A DNA stretch of 64,000 bases from Waterburya agarophytonicola KI4 (GCF_020640915.1 NZ_JADWDC010000004.1:81565-145564); one strand, 5' to 3'; positions 1 through 8,010 are shown, counted from the first letter of the stretch. Program-made: numbers and translations. Notes: a model not told the origin generated them from the letters alone.

Positions 1-55
1 GGGCAGCCCAGGATTGGTTGTTTTTTAGTAATTCGTCTATGGTGTAATGAATCAT
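1..55 (-). CDS. beta-carbonic anhydrase, N-terminal 18 residues only (runs off window edge)
   Basis: Reading leftward from an ATG at 55-53, the product begins MIHYTIDELLKNNQSWAA and continues past the window edge. This matches the start of bacterial beta-carbonic anhydrases (E. coli Can begins MKDIDTLISNNALWSK), which interconvert CO2 and bicarbonate at a zinc site. The zinc ligands lie outside the window, so the call rests on the N-terminus alone. GAGGAG lies 11 bases upstream of the ATG as a ribosome-binding site. The next gene upstream encodes a bestrophin-type anion channel, and a repeat motif shared with neighbouring promoters lies about 100 bases upstream. Confidence 0.5.
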   Translation of the reverse strand, partial: MIHYTIDELLKNNQSWAA

Positions 56-152
56 CTATTTACTACAATCTCCTCAAATTTAATTTTGTAAATACAAGTT
101 ATTAGCCAAATCCTTTTTTTAAAAACTACACAACTGAGATTACAAAACTATT

Positions 153-172
153 GGGGAAGAAATTGAGGTAGA
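153..172 (-). promoter_or_regulatory. direct-repeat motif, site 1 (upstream of carbonic anhydrase)
   Basis: The + strand reads GGGGAAGAAATTGAGGTAGA: two G-rich half-sites at 153 and 165, 12 bases apart. It matches sites at 1301, 3677 and 4677 with two or three substitutions. It lies about 100 bases upstream of the carbonic anhydrase start. Tandem half-sites suit an OmpR-type response regulator; the regulator is inferred, not shown. Confidence 0.5.
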
Positions 173-244
173 TTAAAGATTATTTCACTATGACCGAATA
201 TCGACTTGTATATATTTTCGCTTCTTTAGCTCTCAATTTGGAGT

Positions 245-1258
245 TTAGTCAGTCAGTCTAGCTTGATTTGATTTAATCAATTCTTGAATATTTCCTGATA
301 TAGTATTACAGATAAAATCTAAAGGTAAATCATTAGGATCTCGCCCAAAAGGATTTTCTAGCTCTGAGCCAATTTCTTCAATTCCAAACAAAATTAAACT
401 AAATAAAGCCATAATTAAAATTGTCCAAAAATTAAAATGGACAGCTAGCTCAATTGGCAAAATTAAACAATAGATTACTAAAAGCTGCTTTAGAAATAGT
501 GAATAAACTATGGGTGTAGGTGTTTTCAGAATACGTTCGCAGCCTCCTAAAATATCAACTAAGTCATCTAGTAATTTGTGTAAGGTATTTAACTGATAAA
601 GGTTTATTCGGTTAAGAAGATACTGTTCTTGCAAATATTCTCCCAGCCAAAATACAATTTTTAGCGGAGGATGACCGCTTTTATAAAGTTGCCTATATCG
701 GGAATTACTCATTAAAATCATCAATTCTTCTTCGACAAATTCTTCCTGGCGCAAATGAATTTTCATGGCGACACAAAATGCATCTATAAGCTTCATATTT
801 TCTTCTTTAATAGGACTGTCTATTGGAGAAGATTCGCGGTCAATTGTTATTGATATACCACGAGCTAAGTTGCGTGTTGTATTGACTAAAGAACCCCAAA
901 GTTTACGACCCTCCCAATAGCGATCGTGAGCTGCATTGGTTCTAAAAATTAGTAAGAAACTCAGAAGTAAATTGATGCTTAAAACAATATGAGCTATTCC
1001 GCCCCCTACATCAAAAGATGAAGTGAGTTCAAGTCTCTGTGCTAGCAACACAATTAAAAAACTATATCCACTGTAAAAAGCTACCCAAGGCAAAACCTGA
1101 CTAGTAATAGCTCCTTGGAGTAACCATGCTATTTGAAAACCGTTTTTATGTTCACCAGTGTAATTCTGGAATTTTCTTTTCCATGACCTGGAAAATTTGC
1201 GTCTTTTAAAAGCTGATTTTGTACGATCTCTTTTGGAAGAGCGCGGATATAAAGGCAT
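245..1258 (-). CDS. bestrophin-like anion channel (YneE/UPF0187 family)
   Basis: The product is a membrane protein of about 337 residues of the bacterial bestrophin family, pentameric anion channels whose algal relatives carry bicarbonate. The basic N-terminus (MPLYPRSSKRDRTKSAFKRR) is followed by two hydrophobic segments, the RTNAAHDRYWEGRKLWG motif near residue 110 that is diagnostic of the family, a helical central part, further hydrophobic segments near residues 260-295, and a C-terminal ENPFGRDPNDLPLD stretch typical of bestrophins. I chose the ATG at 1258 because GGTGAG sits just before it; an in-frame GTG at 1282 would add eight residues but overlaps a TATTAT -10-like box. It lies beside a carbonic anhydrase gene, which suggests a bicarbonate role. 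The ion carried is inferred. Confidence 0.85.
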   Translation of the reverse strand: MPLYPRSSKRDRTKSAFKRRKFSRSWKRKFQNYTGEHKNGFQIAWLLQGAITSQVLPWVAFYSGYSFLIVLLAQRLELTSSFDVGGGIAHIVLSINLLLSFLLIFRTNAAHDRYWEGRKLWGSLVNTTRNLARGISITIDRESSPIDSPIKEENMKLIDAFCVAMKIHLRQEEFVEEELMILMSNSRYRQLYKSGHPPLKIVFWLGEYLQEQYLLNRINLYQLNTLHKLLDDLVDILGGCERILKTPTPIVYSLFLKQLLVIYCLILPIELAVHFNFWTILIMALFSLILFGIEEIGSELENPFGRDPNDLPLDFICNTISGNIQELIKSNQARLTD

Positions 1259-1300
1259 TTTCTCACCAAAGAATAATAACACAGAAACAGATGATTAAAT

Positions 1301-1320
1301 GAGGTGGAAATTGGGGTAAA
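1301..1320 (-). promoter_or_regulatory. direct-repeat motif, site 2 (upstream of bestrophin gene)
   Basis: The + strand reads GAGGTGGAAATTGGGGTAAA, with half-sites at 1301 and 1313. It lies about 43 bases upstream of the chosen bestrophin start and just upstream of a TATTAT -10-like box at 1272-1277 (minus strand). It is nearly identical to the site upstream of the aquaporin gene. Confidence 0.55.
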
Positions 1321-1388
1321 GAAAAAAACCTTATACCCAGAGATCTAAAGCGATCGCTTTAGATTTAGATTTAGCTTTACCTGATGCT

Positions 1389-1400
1389 GGATTGCGTTTC
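1389..1400. repeat. left target-site duplication of the IS4-family element
   Basis: GGATTGCGTTTC immediately left of the element is repeated immediately right of it at 2893-2904. The exact length (10-12 bases) is ambiguous because one flanking base can belong to either the repeat or the terminal inverted repeat. IS4-family elements commonly make 9-13-base duplications. Confidence 0.9.
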
Positions 1401-1417
1401 AATACTTCTTGTTTAAG
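1401..1417 (+). repeat. IS left terminal inverted repeat
   Basis: AATACTTCTTGTTTAAG, the exact reverse complement of 2876-2892. Including the adjacent C/G pair the repeat would be 18 bases. Confidence 0.92.
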
Positions 1418-1461
1418 CCCAAAATCAAGTTAAAGTAAGAATTATTTAGAGCAAAAAAAAA

Positions 1462-2873
1462 GTGCAGCTCAAAGAATTCTCCTTGATCAACCCGAAGTTG
1501 GAAGCATCATTAGTCTTCCAAGCAATTAAAACAGTAATTTCGCCAGAGGTAATCGCCCAAGAATTAGAAAAAAGTAACAGCGTAGAAAAACGTCAACGCA
1601 AGCTACCAGCTAGCTTGGTGGTATGTTTGGTAATTGCGATGAGTTTGTCCTAAAGGATACCGCTTCGCATATGGTCATCAGATTCGATGGCAACGGTTTT
1701 GAAAAATCTAGTTAATGGGCTAAATCGGCAGTGGACAAAATTAGGACAATACTGGATTGCGCCGAATAGTTCTTCGATTAGTATCGCTAGACAAAAACTA
1801 GGATGCCAAGTAATGAGTCGATTATTTGATTCAATAGTAAGACCATTGGCAACTCCCGAAACCTTAGGAGCATTTCTGGGTGGATTAAGAGTGATGGCAG
1901 TGGATGGAACGGTATTAGATGTTCCAGACAGCGAAGCTAATGCCAAGGTTTTTGGATATCCAGGGAGTCGAAAAGGAACAAGAGCAGCTTTCCCTAAAGT
2001 GCGTGTAGTATTGTTAGTTGAAGCAGGAACACATTTAATTACAGATGCCTTGATGTGTCCCTATCGAATTGGAGAAAGAGTCAGAGCTTTGAAACTACTG
2101 CGTTCGGTGAGCGAATCAATGCTGTTAATGTGGGATAGAGGATTTCATTCTTATCGAATGGTCAACACTACACTAGCCCAAGGATGTCAATATCTAGGAA
2201 GAGTTCCTGCCAACGTTAAGTTTCCTGTTCACAAAGTCTTAGACGATGGTTCATATTTAAGTTGGATTAATCCCGATCGCAAATCAAAGAAAAAAGGTTT
2301 AACTAAAATTCAAGTTCGAGTTATAGAATACACCATTGAGACTGATGGAGAATTGAAAACTTACCGTTTGATTACTAGCTTAATCGACTTGGCTTTGTTT
2401 CCTGCCTTATTGTTGGCACAGCAGTATCATCGACGGTGGGAAATAGAAAATACCATCGATGAACTGAAAACTCATCTTCTCGGACGTAAGACTCCGATTC
2501 GTTCCCTTAAACCCCGTGAAGTTGTTCAAGAAATTTATGGTTGGCTCTTAGGTCACTATGCAATTCGTTCTTTAATGTTTCAAGCCTCCCAACAAGCTGG
2601 TATTTCTCCTTTACGCTTGGGGTTTACTGGCACTCTCAAAATTATTCGCCGAGCAATGGGTGATTTTCAAGACCTCAACCAAGAGCAACTGCCCTTTTTT
2701 TCTCACGGTTAATTCAAGATATCCTAGCTGAAAAAATTCCTCCCAGACAAGGCAGACATAATCCCAGAGTAGTCAAAAAACCCCGTTCTAAATTTCCTTC
2801 TAAAAAGCCAATTCATCGAGAACTGTCTCCACACTCCAAACAGCTTACTTTTTCGATTTTTAACTCTGTTTAA
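1462..2873 (+). pseudogene. IS4-family DDE transposase, interrupted by an in-frame stop and a late frameshift
   Basis: The gene begins at a GTG at 1462. The same frame carries the N-terminal part, a TAA at 1651-1653, and then the body of the enzyme to a stop at 2710-2712. The catalytic residues are visible: first Asp in MAVDGTVLDVPD, second Asp in LLMWDRGFHS, and the Glu in YHRRWEIENTIDELK, which fits the IS4 signature Y-x2-R-x3-E-x6-K. After 2712 the C-terminal tail (LIQDILAEKIPPRQGRHNP...) continues in another frame to a stop at 2871-2873; the switch falls at a run of seven T at 2695-2701. The early stop lies inside a 24-base insertion. Restart at the ATG at 1687 could give a shortened protein that keeps the DDE triad. 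Confidence 0.9.
1648..1671 (+). repeat. 24-nt insertion resembling a cyanobacterial small dispersed repeat
   Basis: Removing these 24 bases joins codons for AMSL directly to WSSDSM, restoring what I take to be the ordinary IS4-type sequence. The insert starts TCCTAAAGGATACCGC and contains the short stem TCCT-AA-AGGA. Its length is a multiple of three, so the frame is kept, but it brings in a TAA. Size and form match the small dispersed repeats (21-27 nt) described in Nostoc-type genomes. I see no second copy in the window. Confidence 0.6.
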
Positions 2874-3615
2874 TCCTTAAACAAGAAGTATTGGATTGCG
2901 TTTCCTCTATCTCAGCAGAACGAATTATAGCTCCACGCTTGTCTTCAAGCACATGGTGATAAATTAAAGCAGCAGTAGCACCGCCAGCCAGTGGACCAAG
3001 CCAATAAAGCCAAAAATCTTTTAGTCCACCTCCCATTAAAGCTGGTCCCAAATAAGGAGCGGGATTCATTGCAGCACCAGTTAACGGACCACCCGCAAGA
3101 ATATCGAGAGCTACAGTCAAACCAATAAACAAACCTCCCATTTTAGGAGCGCGAAAATCAATTGCCGTACCAAAGACGACAAAGACTAAGAAAAAGGTGA
3201 GGACAAACTCCATAACCAAACCCATCACTGGAGTTTCCCCTTTGCCTAAGATTGGAGTTCCCATGCCAACTGCCTGAAGTACTTCTAAAGGAAAAGCTAA
3301 CTTAATTAAACTGGCAGCGAAAATTGCTCCTAAACATTGAAAAATAACGTACCCGAAAGCATTTTTTAGGTCGATTTTGTTAGTCAGCCAAGCTCCAAAG
3401 GTAACGGCTGGATTGAGATGTCCGCCACTGACAGCAGCAGTAGCACTGACCATAACTGCAATAGTAAAACCGTGGGCGAGGGCAATAGCAGTGATGTCTA
3501 CTGCCGTTCCTGTAATTCCGTCTCTAATAATATAGTTGGTGGCGATTGAACCTACTCCAACAAAAATTAGGGCGAAAGTACCGATAAATTCGGCAATTAA
3601 AGCTTTGGTGTTCAT
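2860..3615 (-). CDS. aquaporin (MIP family), C-terminus rewritten by the IS
   Basis: The protein has 251 residues and six hydrophobic segments, with the two half-helix motifs HLNPAVTFG (about residue 67) and AMNPAPYLGP (about residue 183), so it is a water or small-neutral-solute channel. The residue after the second NPA is proline, where most aquaporins carry the selectivity-filter arginine, so pore selectivity may be unusual. GGAGAAATTATCAATC precedes the ATG. The last ten residues (NTSCLRIKQS) come from the inserted IS; reading across the target duplication into the left flank restores an original ending ...EETQSSIR. The change affects only the cytoplasmic tail, so function probably survives. 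Confidence 0.9.
   Translation of the reverse strand: MNTKALIAEFIGTFALIFVGVGSIATNYIIRDGITGTAVDITAIALAHGFTIAVMVSATAAVSGGHLNPAVTFGAWLTNKIDLKNAFGYVIFQCLGAIFAASLIKLAFPLEVLQAVGMGTPILGKGETPVMGLVMEFVLTFFLVFVVFGTAIDFRAPKMGGLFIGLTVALDILAGGPLTGAAMNPAPYLGPALMGGGLKDFWLYWLGPLAGGATAALIYHHVLEDKRGAIIRSAEIEETQSNTSCLRIKQS
2876..2892 (-). repeat. IS right terminal inverted repeat
   Basis: CTTAAACAAGAAGTATT, the exact reverse complement of 1401-1417. It now encodes part of the new C-terminus of the aquaporin on the minus strand. Confidence 0.92.
2893..2904. repeat. right target-site duplication of the IS4-family element
   Basis: GGATTGCGTTTC, identical to 1389-1400. It lies within the aquaporin coding sequence and marks where the original reading frame was cut. 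Confidence 0.9.
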
Positions 3616-3676
3616 GATTGATAATTTCTCCGAAGCTTGATTTAGAAAAGTTATGTTGCTAGATTACCGAGCAAAT

Positions 3677-3696
3677 GAGGTGGAAATTGGGGTAGA
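3677..3696 (-). promoter_or_regulatory. direct-repeat motif, site 3 (upstream of aquaporin gene)
   Basis: The + strand reads GAGGTGGAAATTGGGGTAGA, with half-sites at 3677 and 3689, about 62 bases upstream of the aquaporin ATG. It differs from site 2 at one base. Confidence 0.55.
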
Positions 3697-3716
3697 GGAG
3701 AAAAAAACTTTGCTCA

Positions 3717-4619
3717 TTAAGTTAGTGACTGCTGATATATAGCAGCACGGTCAAAGATATTACCTTTACGATCGATACCTTGAATTTCTAAACGTTCTGG
3801 ATAAACTTCAATCACAGCAAAGCTTAATTTGGAAACTGAAAAAGCCGTCCAGTCGGATTTACCTACAGGACGCAGTTTTGCACCTGCACCACAGGTCAAA
3901 TAGGTCGTTCCTTGTAATGGGTTTGTTCTTTCGTAATGATGGTCGTGACCATTGAGATATAGCTGAACGCCATAGCGAGAAAACAAGGGGGTAAGCCGTT
4001 TGACCAGATTGAGATGAGTTCCATGTTTTCCCGATGAATAAACAGGATGATGACCAAACACAATTTTCCAAGGCTGGATGGATTTTGATAAATTAGCTTC
4101 TAGCCAACTTAATTGTTCTAGCCAAGGTGCTTCTGGATTGGTATCGAGAGCAAAAAACTGGACGTTTTTTTTTGTGAAGGTATAGTAACGTCCTTGCATA
4201 TTGAAGTTTTGATAGTTAATCTGATCGATACCGTTATTGGTCAAAATATCATGATTGCCGATCGCTGCATAAAATTGAATCTGTTGCTTGAGTAAATCCT
4301 GATAGGGCATTTCAAAAGCGTCATGGATTTTAGTGATTTCGCCGTATTCGTAGATATTGTCTCCTGTTAAGAGGACTAAAGGAAAGGGATTAACATTGGA
4401 GTAGCAACTGATGGTCTTAGCCACTGAATATTGATGATTATCCCCCGTTCCTACATCGCCAACTGCTACAAAACGGAACTGGGGTGAAGATGTAGTAGTA
4501 GGGAAGGAAGAACAAGCTTGAAACTTTAATGGGTATTTATAAGCTCGGTAGCGATGACTGCCTAAAGCCAATCCTAAACTACCTAAAGCTGTAAGTCCTA
4601 AAAAATTACGCCGTTTCAC
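3717..4619 (-). CDS. Tat-exported calcineurin-like metallophosphoesterase
   Basis: The product has 300 residues and starts with a twin-arginine signal (MKRRNFLGLTALGSLGLALG). All five metallophosphoesterase motifs are present: GDVGTGD at 54-60, GDN at 86-88, GNHD at 121-124, GHH at 189-191 and GHDHH at 224-228. These hold the two-metal centre, so the enzyme is probably an exported phosphatase of purple-acid-phosphatase type. The start is GTG at 4619, placed directly before the Tat motif. Its promoter region carries the shared direct-repeat motif, as do the aquaporin and bestrophin genes. The natural substrate cannot be read from sequence. Confidence 0.85.
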   Translation of the reverse strand: MKRRNFLGLTALGSLGLALGSHRYRAYKYPLKFQACSSFPTTTSSPQFRFVAVGDVGTGDNHQYSVAKTISCYSNVNPFPLVLLTGDNIYEYGEITKIHDAFEMPYQDLLKQQIQFYAAIGNHDILTNNGIDQINYQNFNMQGRYYTFTKKNVQFFALDTNPEAPWLEQLSWLEANLSKSIQPWKIVFGHHPVYSSGKHGTHLNLVKRLTPLFSRYGVQLYLNGHDHHYERTNPLQGTTYLTCGAGAKLRPVGKSDWTAFSVSKLSFAVIEVYPERLEIQGIDRKGNIFDRAAIYQQSLT

Positions 4620-4676
4620 TAATTTTGCTGATATTTTCCCAGATTACGTTGAATTAATCTAGGTTACAGACTAAAT

Positions 4677-4696
4677 GGGGTAGAAATTGGGGTAGA
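4677..4696 (-). promoter_or_regulatory. direct-repeat motif, site 4 (upstream of phosphoesterase gene)
   Basis: GGGGTAGAAATTGGGGTAGA is the most regular copy: GGGGTAGA occurs twice, starting at 4677 and 4689, separated by AATT. It lies about 58 bases upstream of the phosphoesterase start, close to the spacing upstream of the aquaporin. Confidence 0.6.
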
Positions 4697-4761
4697 AGCA
4701 ATTTCAATCAGTAACTAATTTTCTCCAGCCAATTAATCGATATTTAGGATGCGCCGATAGT

Positions 4762-5463
4762 TCACGCTACTGTGCCAAATAACGTCCCAACAACTATTGT
4801 AAGAGCCATTGCCAACGCCCCTAAGAGTGTCATCCTCGCTACTCCCACAGCAATATTTGCACCACCTGTACGGGCAGCTAATCCACCTAAAAGTGCCAGA
4901 AACATGAGTGAACCAACTACTACACTAGGAATCATGAGATTTTTCGGACTCAGCACAACTAGAATTAAGGGTAAACTTGCTCCCACTGCAAACGTGGCAG
5001 AAGATGCCAGGGCAGCCTGAATCGGGCGTGCCTGGTGTATTTCTGATAACCCCAGTTCATCACGGGCATGAGCCGAAAGGGCATTGTGAGCCATTAACTG
5101 ATTAGCTACTTGCCGAGCTAGAGACGGCGTTAACCCTCTGCCCACATATATATTAGCCAGTTCATCTTGTTCGGCATCTTTATTCTCCTCTAGTTCGTAC
5201 CGTTCGCGAGTCAAATCGGCTAGTTCTGTATCGGCTTGAGAACTGACCGACACATATTCTCCTGCTGCCATAGACATAGCTCCAGCTACTAGTCCTGATA
5301 CCCCAGCGACAAGTACACCGCTCTTTACAGTATTGGCAGCAGCTACGCCTACTACTAAGCTTGCGGTTGAAACAATGCCATCATTTGCGCCAAGCACTGC
5401 CGCTCGCAACCAACCAATTCTGTCTGTGTAGTGACGTTCCGAATGTTTACCTGTCCTGGGCAT
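4762..5463 (-). CDS. VIT1/CCC1-family iron/manganese transporter
   Basis: The protein has about 233 residues. The N-terminal RIGWLRAAVLGANDGIVSTASLVVGVA is the family hallmark, followed by GAMSMAAGEYVSVSSQ, a charged cytoplasmic helical part (residues about 75-145) and three hydrophobic segments at the C-terminus. Relatives move Fe2+ or Mn2+ out of the cytosol. I chose the ATG at 5463 because AGGAAAG precedes it at normal spacing; an ATG at 5478 would add five residues. Only about 60 bases separate it from the histidine kinase gene upstream on the same strand, so it may be the last gene of that operon. Confidence 0.85.
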   Translation of the reverse strand: MPRTGKHSERHYTDRIGWLRAAVLGANDGIVSTASLVVGVAAANTVKSGVLVAGVSGLVAGAMSMAAGEYVSVSSQADTELADLTRERYELEENKDAEQDELANIYVGRGLTPSLARQVANQLMAHNALSAHARDELGLSEIHQARPIQAALASSATFAVGASLPLILVVLSPKNLMIPSVVVGSLMFLALLGGLAARTGGANIAVGVARMTLLGALAMALTIVVGTLFGTVA

Positions 5464-5522
5464 ATTTTCTTTCCTCATGGATACACTTAGTCTAGTAAAT
5501 TTGAGAGCTTGTACTTTTTCCT

Positions 5523-6869
5523 TTAATCAAGCGGTAATTTGACTCTAAAACAACTACCTACATCAATTTGACTAGTTACCGAAATTTCTCCCTGATAACG
5601 TTTGGCGATCGCCATCGCAATAGCTAACCCCATGCCCATTCCTCCAGATCTTCTAGTTCTGGCTCGATCTGCTCGCCAAAAGCGATCGAAGATTGAGGAT
5701 AGATGTTCTGGTGCAATTCCTACGCCAGTGTCTTTGATGTTGACATAAACATTTTGCCCTTCTTGCTCCATACTGACCGTGACTTTCCCACCTGAAGGAG
5801 TATATTGCAGGGCATTTTCTAGTAAATTTCTAAATAGACGGGCTAATTCTGCGCCATCTCCCTTGAGCATCACATTTGGTAGCAGATACGATTCTAAAGT
5901 AATTTCCTTAGCTTGAGCAGATGATTGAAATAGTTCGAGTAAATCCTCTAGAATTTCGGATAAAGAAAGTTCAACCCAAGTTACTGTTTCCTGAAGAACG
6001 TCTGAATCGATTCTAGTGAGTAAAAGCAAATCTTCTACCAATTTAATTGTATGGTCGGTAGTTGAGGCGATCGCGCCAACTTTTTTCAAATCTTGAGGAT
6101 GAAGTCTCTCTGGGTAATATTCCATTACCTGAACCGAGGTTTTAATTGCAGCTAAAGGACTACGTAGCTCATGGGCAGCATCAGCAGTAAACTGTTTAAG
6201 TTGCTCAAAACTTTGCTCGATTGGCTTAAGAGACTGTTTGGTTAACCAAATTCCCCCCAAGCCAGTTAAGCCTATAACACCAATCCCACCAAGACCAAGA
6301 CCCCAACGCAGACGAGTCAAAATCACTTCGATCTCGTCAGTAACCTGGTTAGCACGAATATAGCCTTCTAACTGTTTTTGACCATCACTACCGCTGTAAG
6401 CTGGTAAAGTTACGGTTCTGATTTTCTTTTGTCGTCCAAACTGCCATCCTGGTTGGGGAGGTAAATCATTTAATAATGTTCCTGCATTACCTACTAAACG
6501 CTTTTGAGCATCAAACCATTCCACTCCCTGATCTGGTTGACGTAAATGTTGCCAGGGAATATCTAAATCTCCATCATCGTCAAGATAACATCTAGTTTTG
6601 GCAGAGGTTGGATTGCCGATTAAGCCTCTTTGCTGACGTTTACTATAGTGAGCTTTAATTGCTACCAAATTATGAGAAGCAGCTTGGGCTAAAACTTCTA
6701 AACGCCGATCCATTTGTTCGTAAAGATTATGACGGGTATATTGGTAAATTGCTAAAGCGGAAATCCCCAAAATCGTCATCATTACGCTCATATAGGATAG
6801 TAGCAACCGCCATCGTAATGCTTGGGAACTAAAATTTTTAGATTTGTTTGAGACGATACCCAAAACCAT
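5523..6869 (-). CDS. sensor histidine kinase (RppB/NrsS-like)
   Basis: The protein has 448 residues with two membrane segments (about 25-47 and 195-215) enclosing a periplasmic sensor part. The H-box is FTADAAHELRSPLAAIKTS; N, G1 and G2 boxes follow (NLLENALQYTP, DTGVGIAPEHL, GGMGMGLAIA), so the catalytic core is complete. It overlaps the response regulator gene by 32 bases, a strong sign of translational coupling and of a cognate pair. The periplasmic domain differs from the two kinases at 42.5 and 47.1 kb: it lacks their C-x5-C pair, so it probably senses something else. The signal is unknown. Confidence 0.88.
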   Translation of the reverse strand: MVLGIVSNKSKNFSSQALRWRLLLSYMSVMMTILGISALAIYQYTRHNLYEQMDRRLEVLAQAASHNLVAIKAHYSKRQQRGLIGNPTSAKTRCYLDDDGDLDIPWQHLRQPDQGVEWFDAQKRLVGNAGTLLNDLPPQPGWQFGRQKKIRTVTLPAYSGSDGQKQLEGYIRANQVTDEIEVILTRLRWGLGLGGIGVIGLTGLGGIWLTKQSLKPIEQSFEQLKQFTADAAHELRSPLAAIKTSVQVMEYYPERLHPQDLKKVGAIASTTDHTIKLVEDLLLLTRIDSDVLQETVTWVELSLSEILEDLLELFQSSAQAKEITLESYLLPNVMLKGDGAELARLFRNLLENALQYTPSGGKVTVSMEQEGQNVYVNIKDTGVGIAPEHLSSIFDRFWRADRARTRRSGGMGMGLAIAMAIAKRYQGEISVTSQIDVGSCFRVKLPLD

Positions 6870-7515
6870 AAACTGACTCCACTAAATCGGCAGGCGCACC
6901 AACCGCTTTTAACTTTTTACGTAATGTTTTAAGATGCACTTTGACCGTTTCTTCTGAAGGAGGATCGTCAAATGTCCATAGGCGATCGATTATAGTACTG
7001 CGACTTACCAACTTTCCCTGTTGGCGCAATAGCAGATCCAGTAGACCATATTCTTTGGGAGTTAGGTGTATCGGTTGTTGTTGGTAGATAACTTGGCAAC
7101 TACTACAGTCTAGAAACAAATCTCCCCATTCAAGTATTGGTAATAAATTAACGTTACCCCGTCTTAGTAAGGCGCGAATTCGAGCTAGTAACTCAGGTAA
7201 ATCGAAGGGTTTGACGACATAATCATCTGCTCCTACATCCAAGCCCATAACGCGATCGCTACTCATATCTCTAGCTGTTAGCATCAATACAGGAGTCATA
7301 CTACCTGTTCGCCGTAATCGCTGACATAAACTAATGCCATCTAACTTGGGTAACATGATGTCTAGAATAATTAAATCGTAAACAGTAGCTTCCATAAATG
7401 CCCAACCCGTTTCTCCATCAGTAACAGCATCTACAGCATAATATTGTTTATCAATTAAAACTTCTATTAATGCTGCTGCTAATTGCTCGTCATCTTCGAC
7501 TAATAAAATTTTCAT
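6838..7515 (-). CDS. OmpR/PhoB-type response regulator (RppA/NrsR-like)
   Basis: The receiver domain begins MKILLVEDDEQLAAAL; the phosphoacceptor Asp is in DLIILDIMLPKLDG, followed by the conserved Thr in MLTARD and Lys in VVKPFDLPELLARIRALLRRG. A winged-helix DNA-binding domain fills the C-terminal half (SEETVKVHLKTLRKKL, ESVYGFGYRL). I start it at the ATG at 7515 because the family starts with this motif; an ATG at 7539 would add eight residues. It heads an apparent operon with the kinase and the VIT transporter. It is the nearest candidate to bind the direct-repeat motif found upstream of the genes at 1-4.7 kb. Confidence 0.88.
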   Translation of the reverse strand: MKILLVEDDEQLAAALIEVLIDKQYYAVDAVTDGETGWAFMEATVYDLIILDIMLPKLDGISLCQRLRRTGSMTPVLMLTARDMSSDRVMGLDVGADDYVVKPFDLPELLARIRALLRRGNVNLLPILEWGDLFLDCSSCQVIYQQQPIHLTPKEYGLLDLLLRQQGKLVSRSTIIDRLWTFDDPPSEETVKVHLKTLRKKLKAVGAPADLVESVYGFGYRLKQI

Positions 7516-7584
7516 GGCAGTTTCAATCGTAATTCCCATCGATAATTGGCTAAATCGAATTTATAACTAAGATTAATCTTGAAA

Positions 7585-7604
7585 CGTAAAGAAATTAAGG
7601 TAGT
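7585..7604 (-). promoter_or_regulatory. weak copy of the direct-repeat motif (upstream of response regulator)
   Basis: The core GAAATTAAGGTAG at 7591-7603 matches the right half of the motif at sites 1-4, but the left G-rich half-site is mostly lost. It lies 70-90 bases upstream of the response regulator start, where autoregulation would place it. Confidence 0.25.
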
Positions 7605-8010
7605 TCCTTAAAAGACAGCCTTTTGTTAGATAAAAATATTATTCTGGTTAAGAATGAAAAAGAAATATTTTTGCTTTGTCAAATTTTAGTAAGAGACTGA
7701 GTAGCTAAAAAAATTGATGAGAGGTAAGTAAAAACTTATCATCGAATTAATTCCCCCTTATTCACTTTTTGAGAACTTAACAACTGGACAGCAGATAATT
7801 CACTCTGTTGGACAATGAGCGATCGCACGAGCTTCTTATTCAAGTACTTTAGTGTTGGCAGTTGTATTTACAGGAAGATAGTGGGGAAAGTTAAAGTAGA
7901 CAAAATCTTCAACAGAAGTAAGCATTGATAAATTTGGAATCGCTCTTGACAAAAAACTAATTAGCTACTGTCTAAAATATAAAGCAAATCTTAAACCGTT
8001 TCACAAATGA

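Larger units (their letters stand above)
1401..2892 (+). mobile_element. IS4-family insertion sequence, 1492 bp, complete ends
   Basis: Perfect 17-base terminal inverted repeats (AATACTTCTTGTTTAAG at 1401-1417; its complement at 2876-2892) enclose a DDE transposase gene, and a 12-base direct duplication flanks the whole unit. The element landed in the last codons of the aquaporin gene. Both ends look intact, but the transposase frame is broken twice, so this copy is probably not autonomous. Confidence 0.92.

Noticed and set aside
7816..7927. 36-codon open frame starting with a HIP1 site
   Set aside because: No ribosome-binding site, no recognisable product, in an AT-rich intergenic region.
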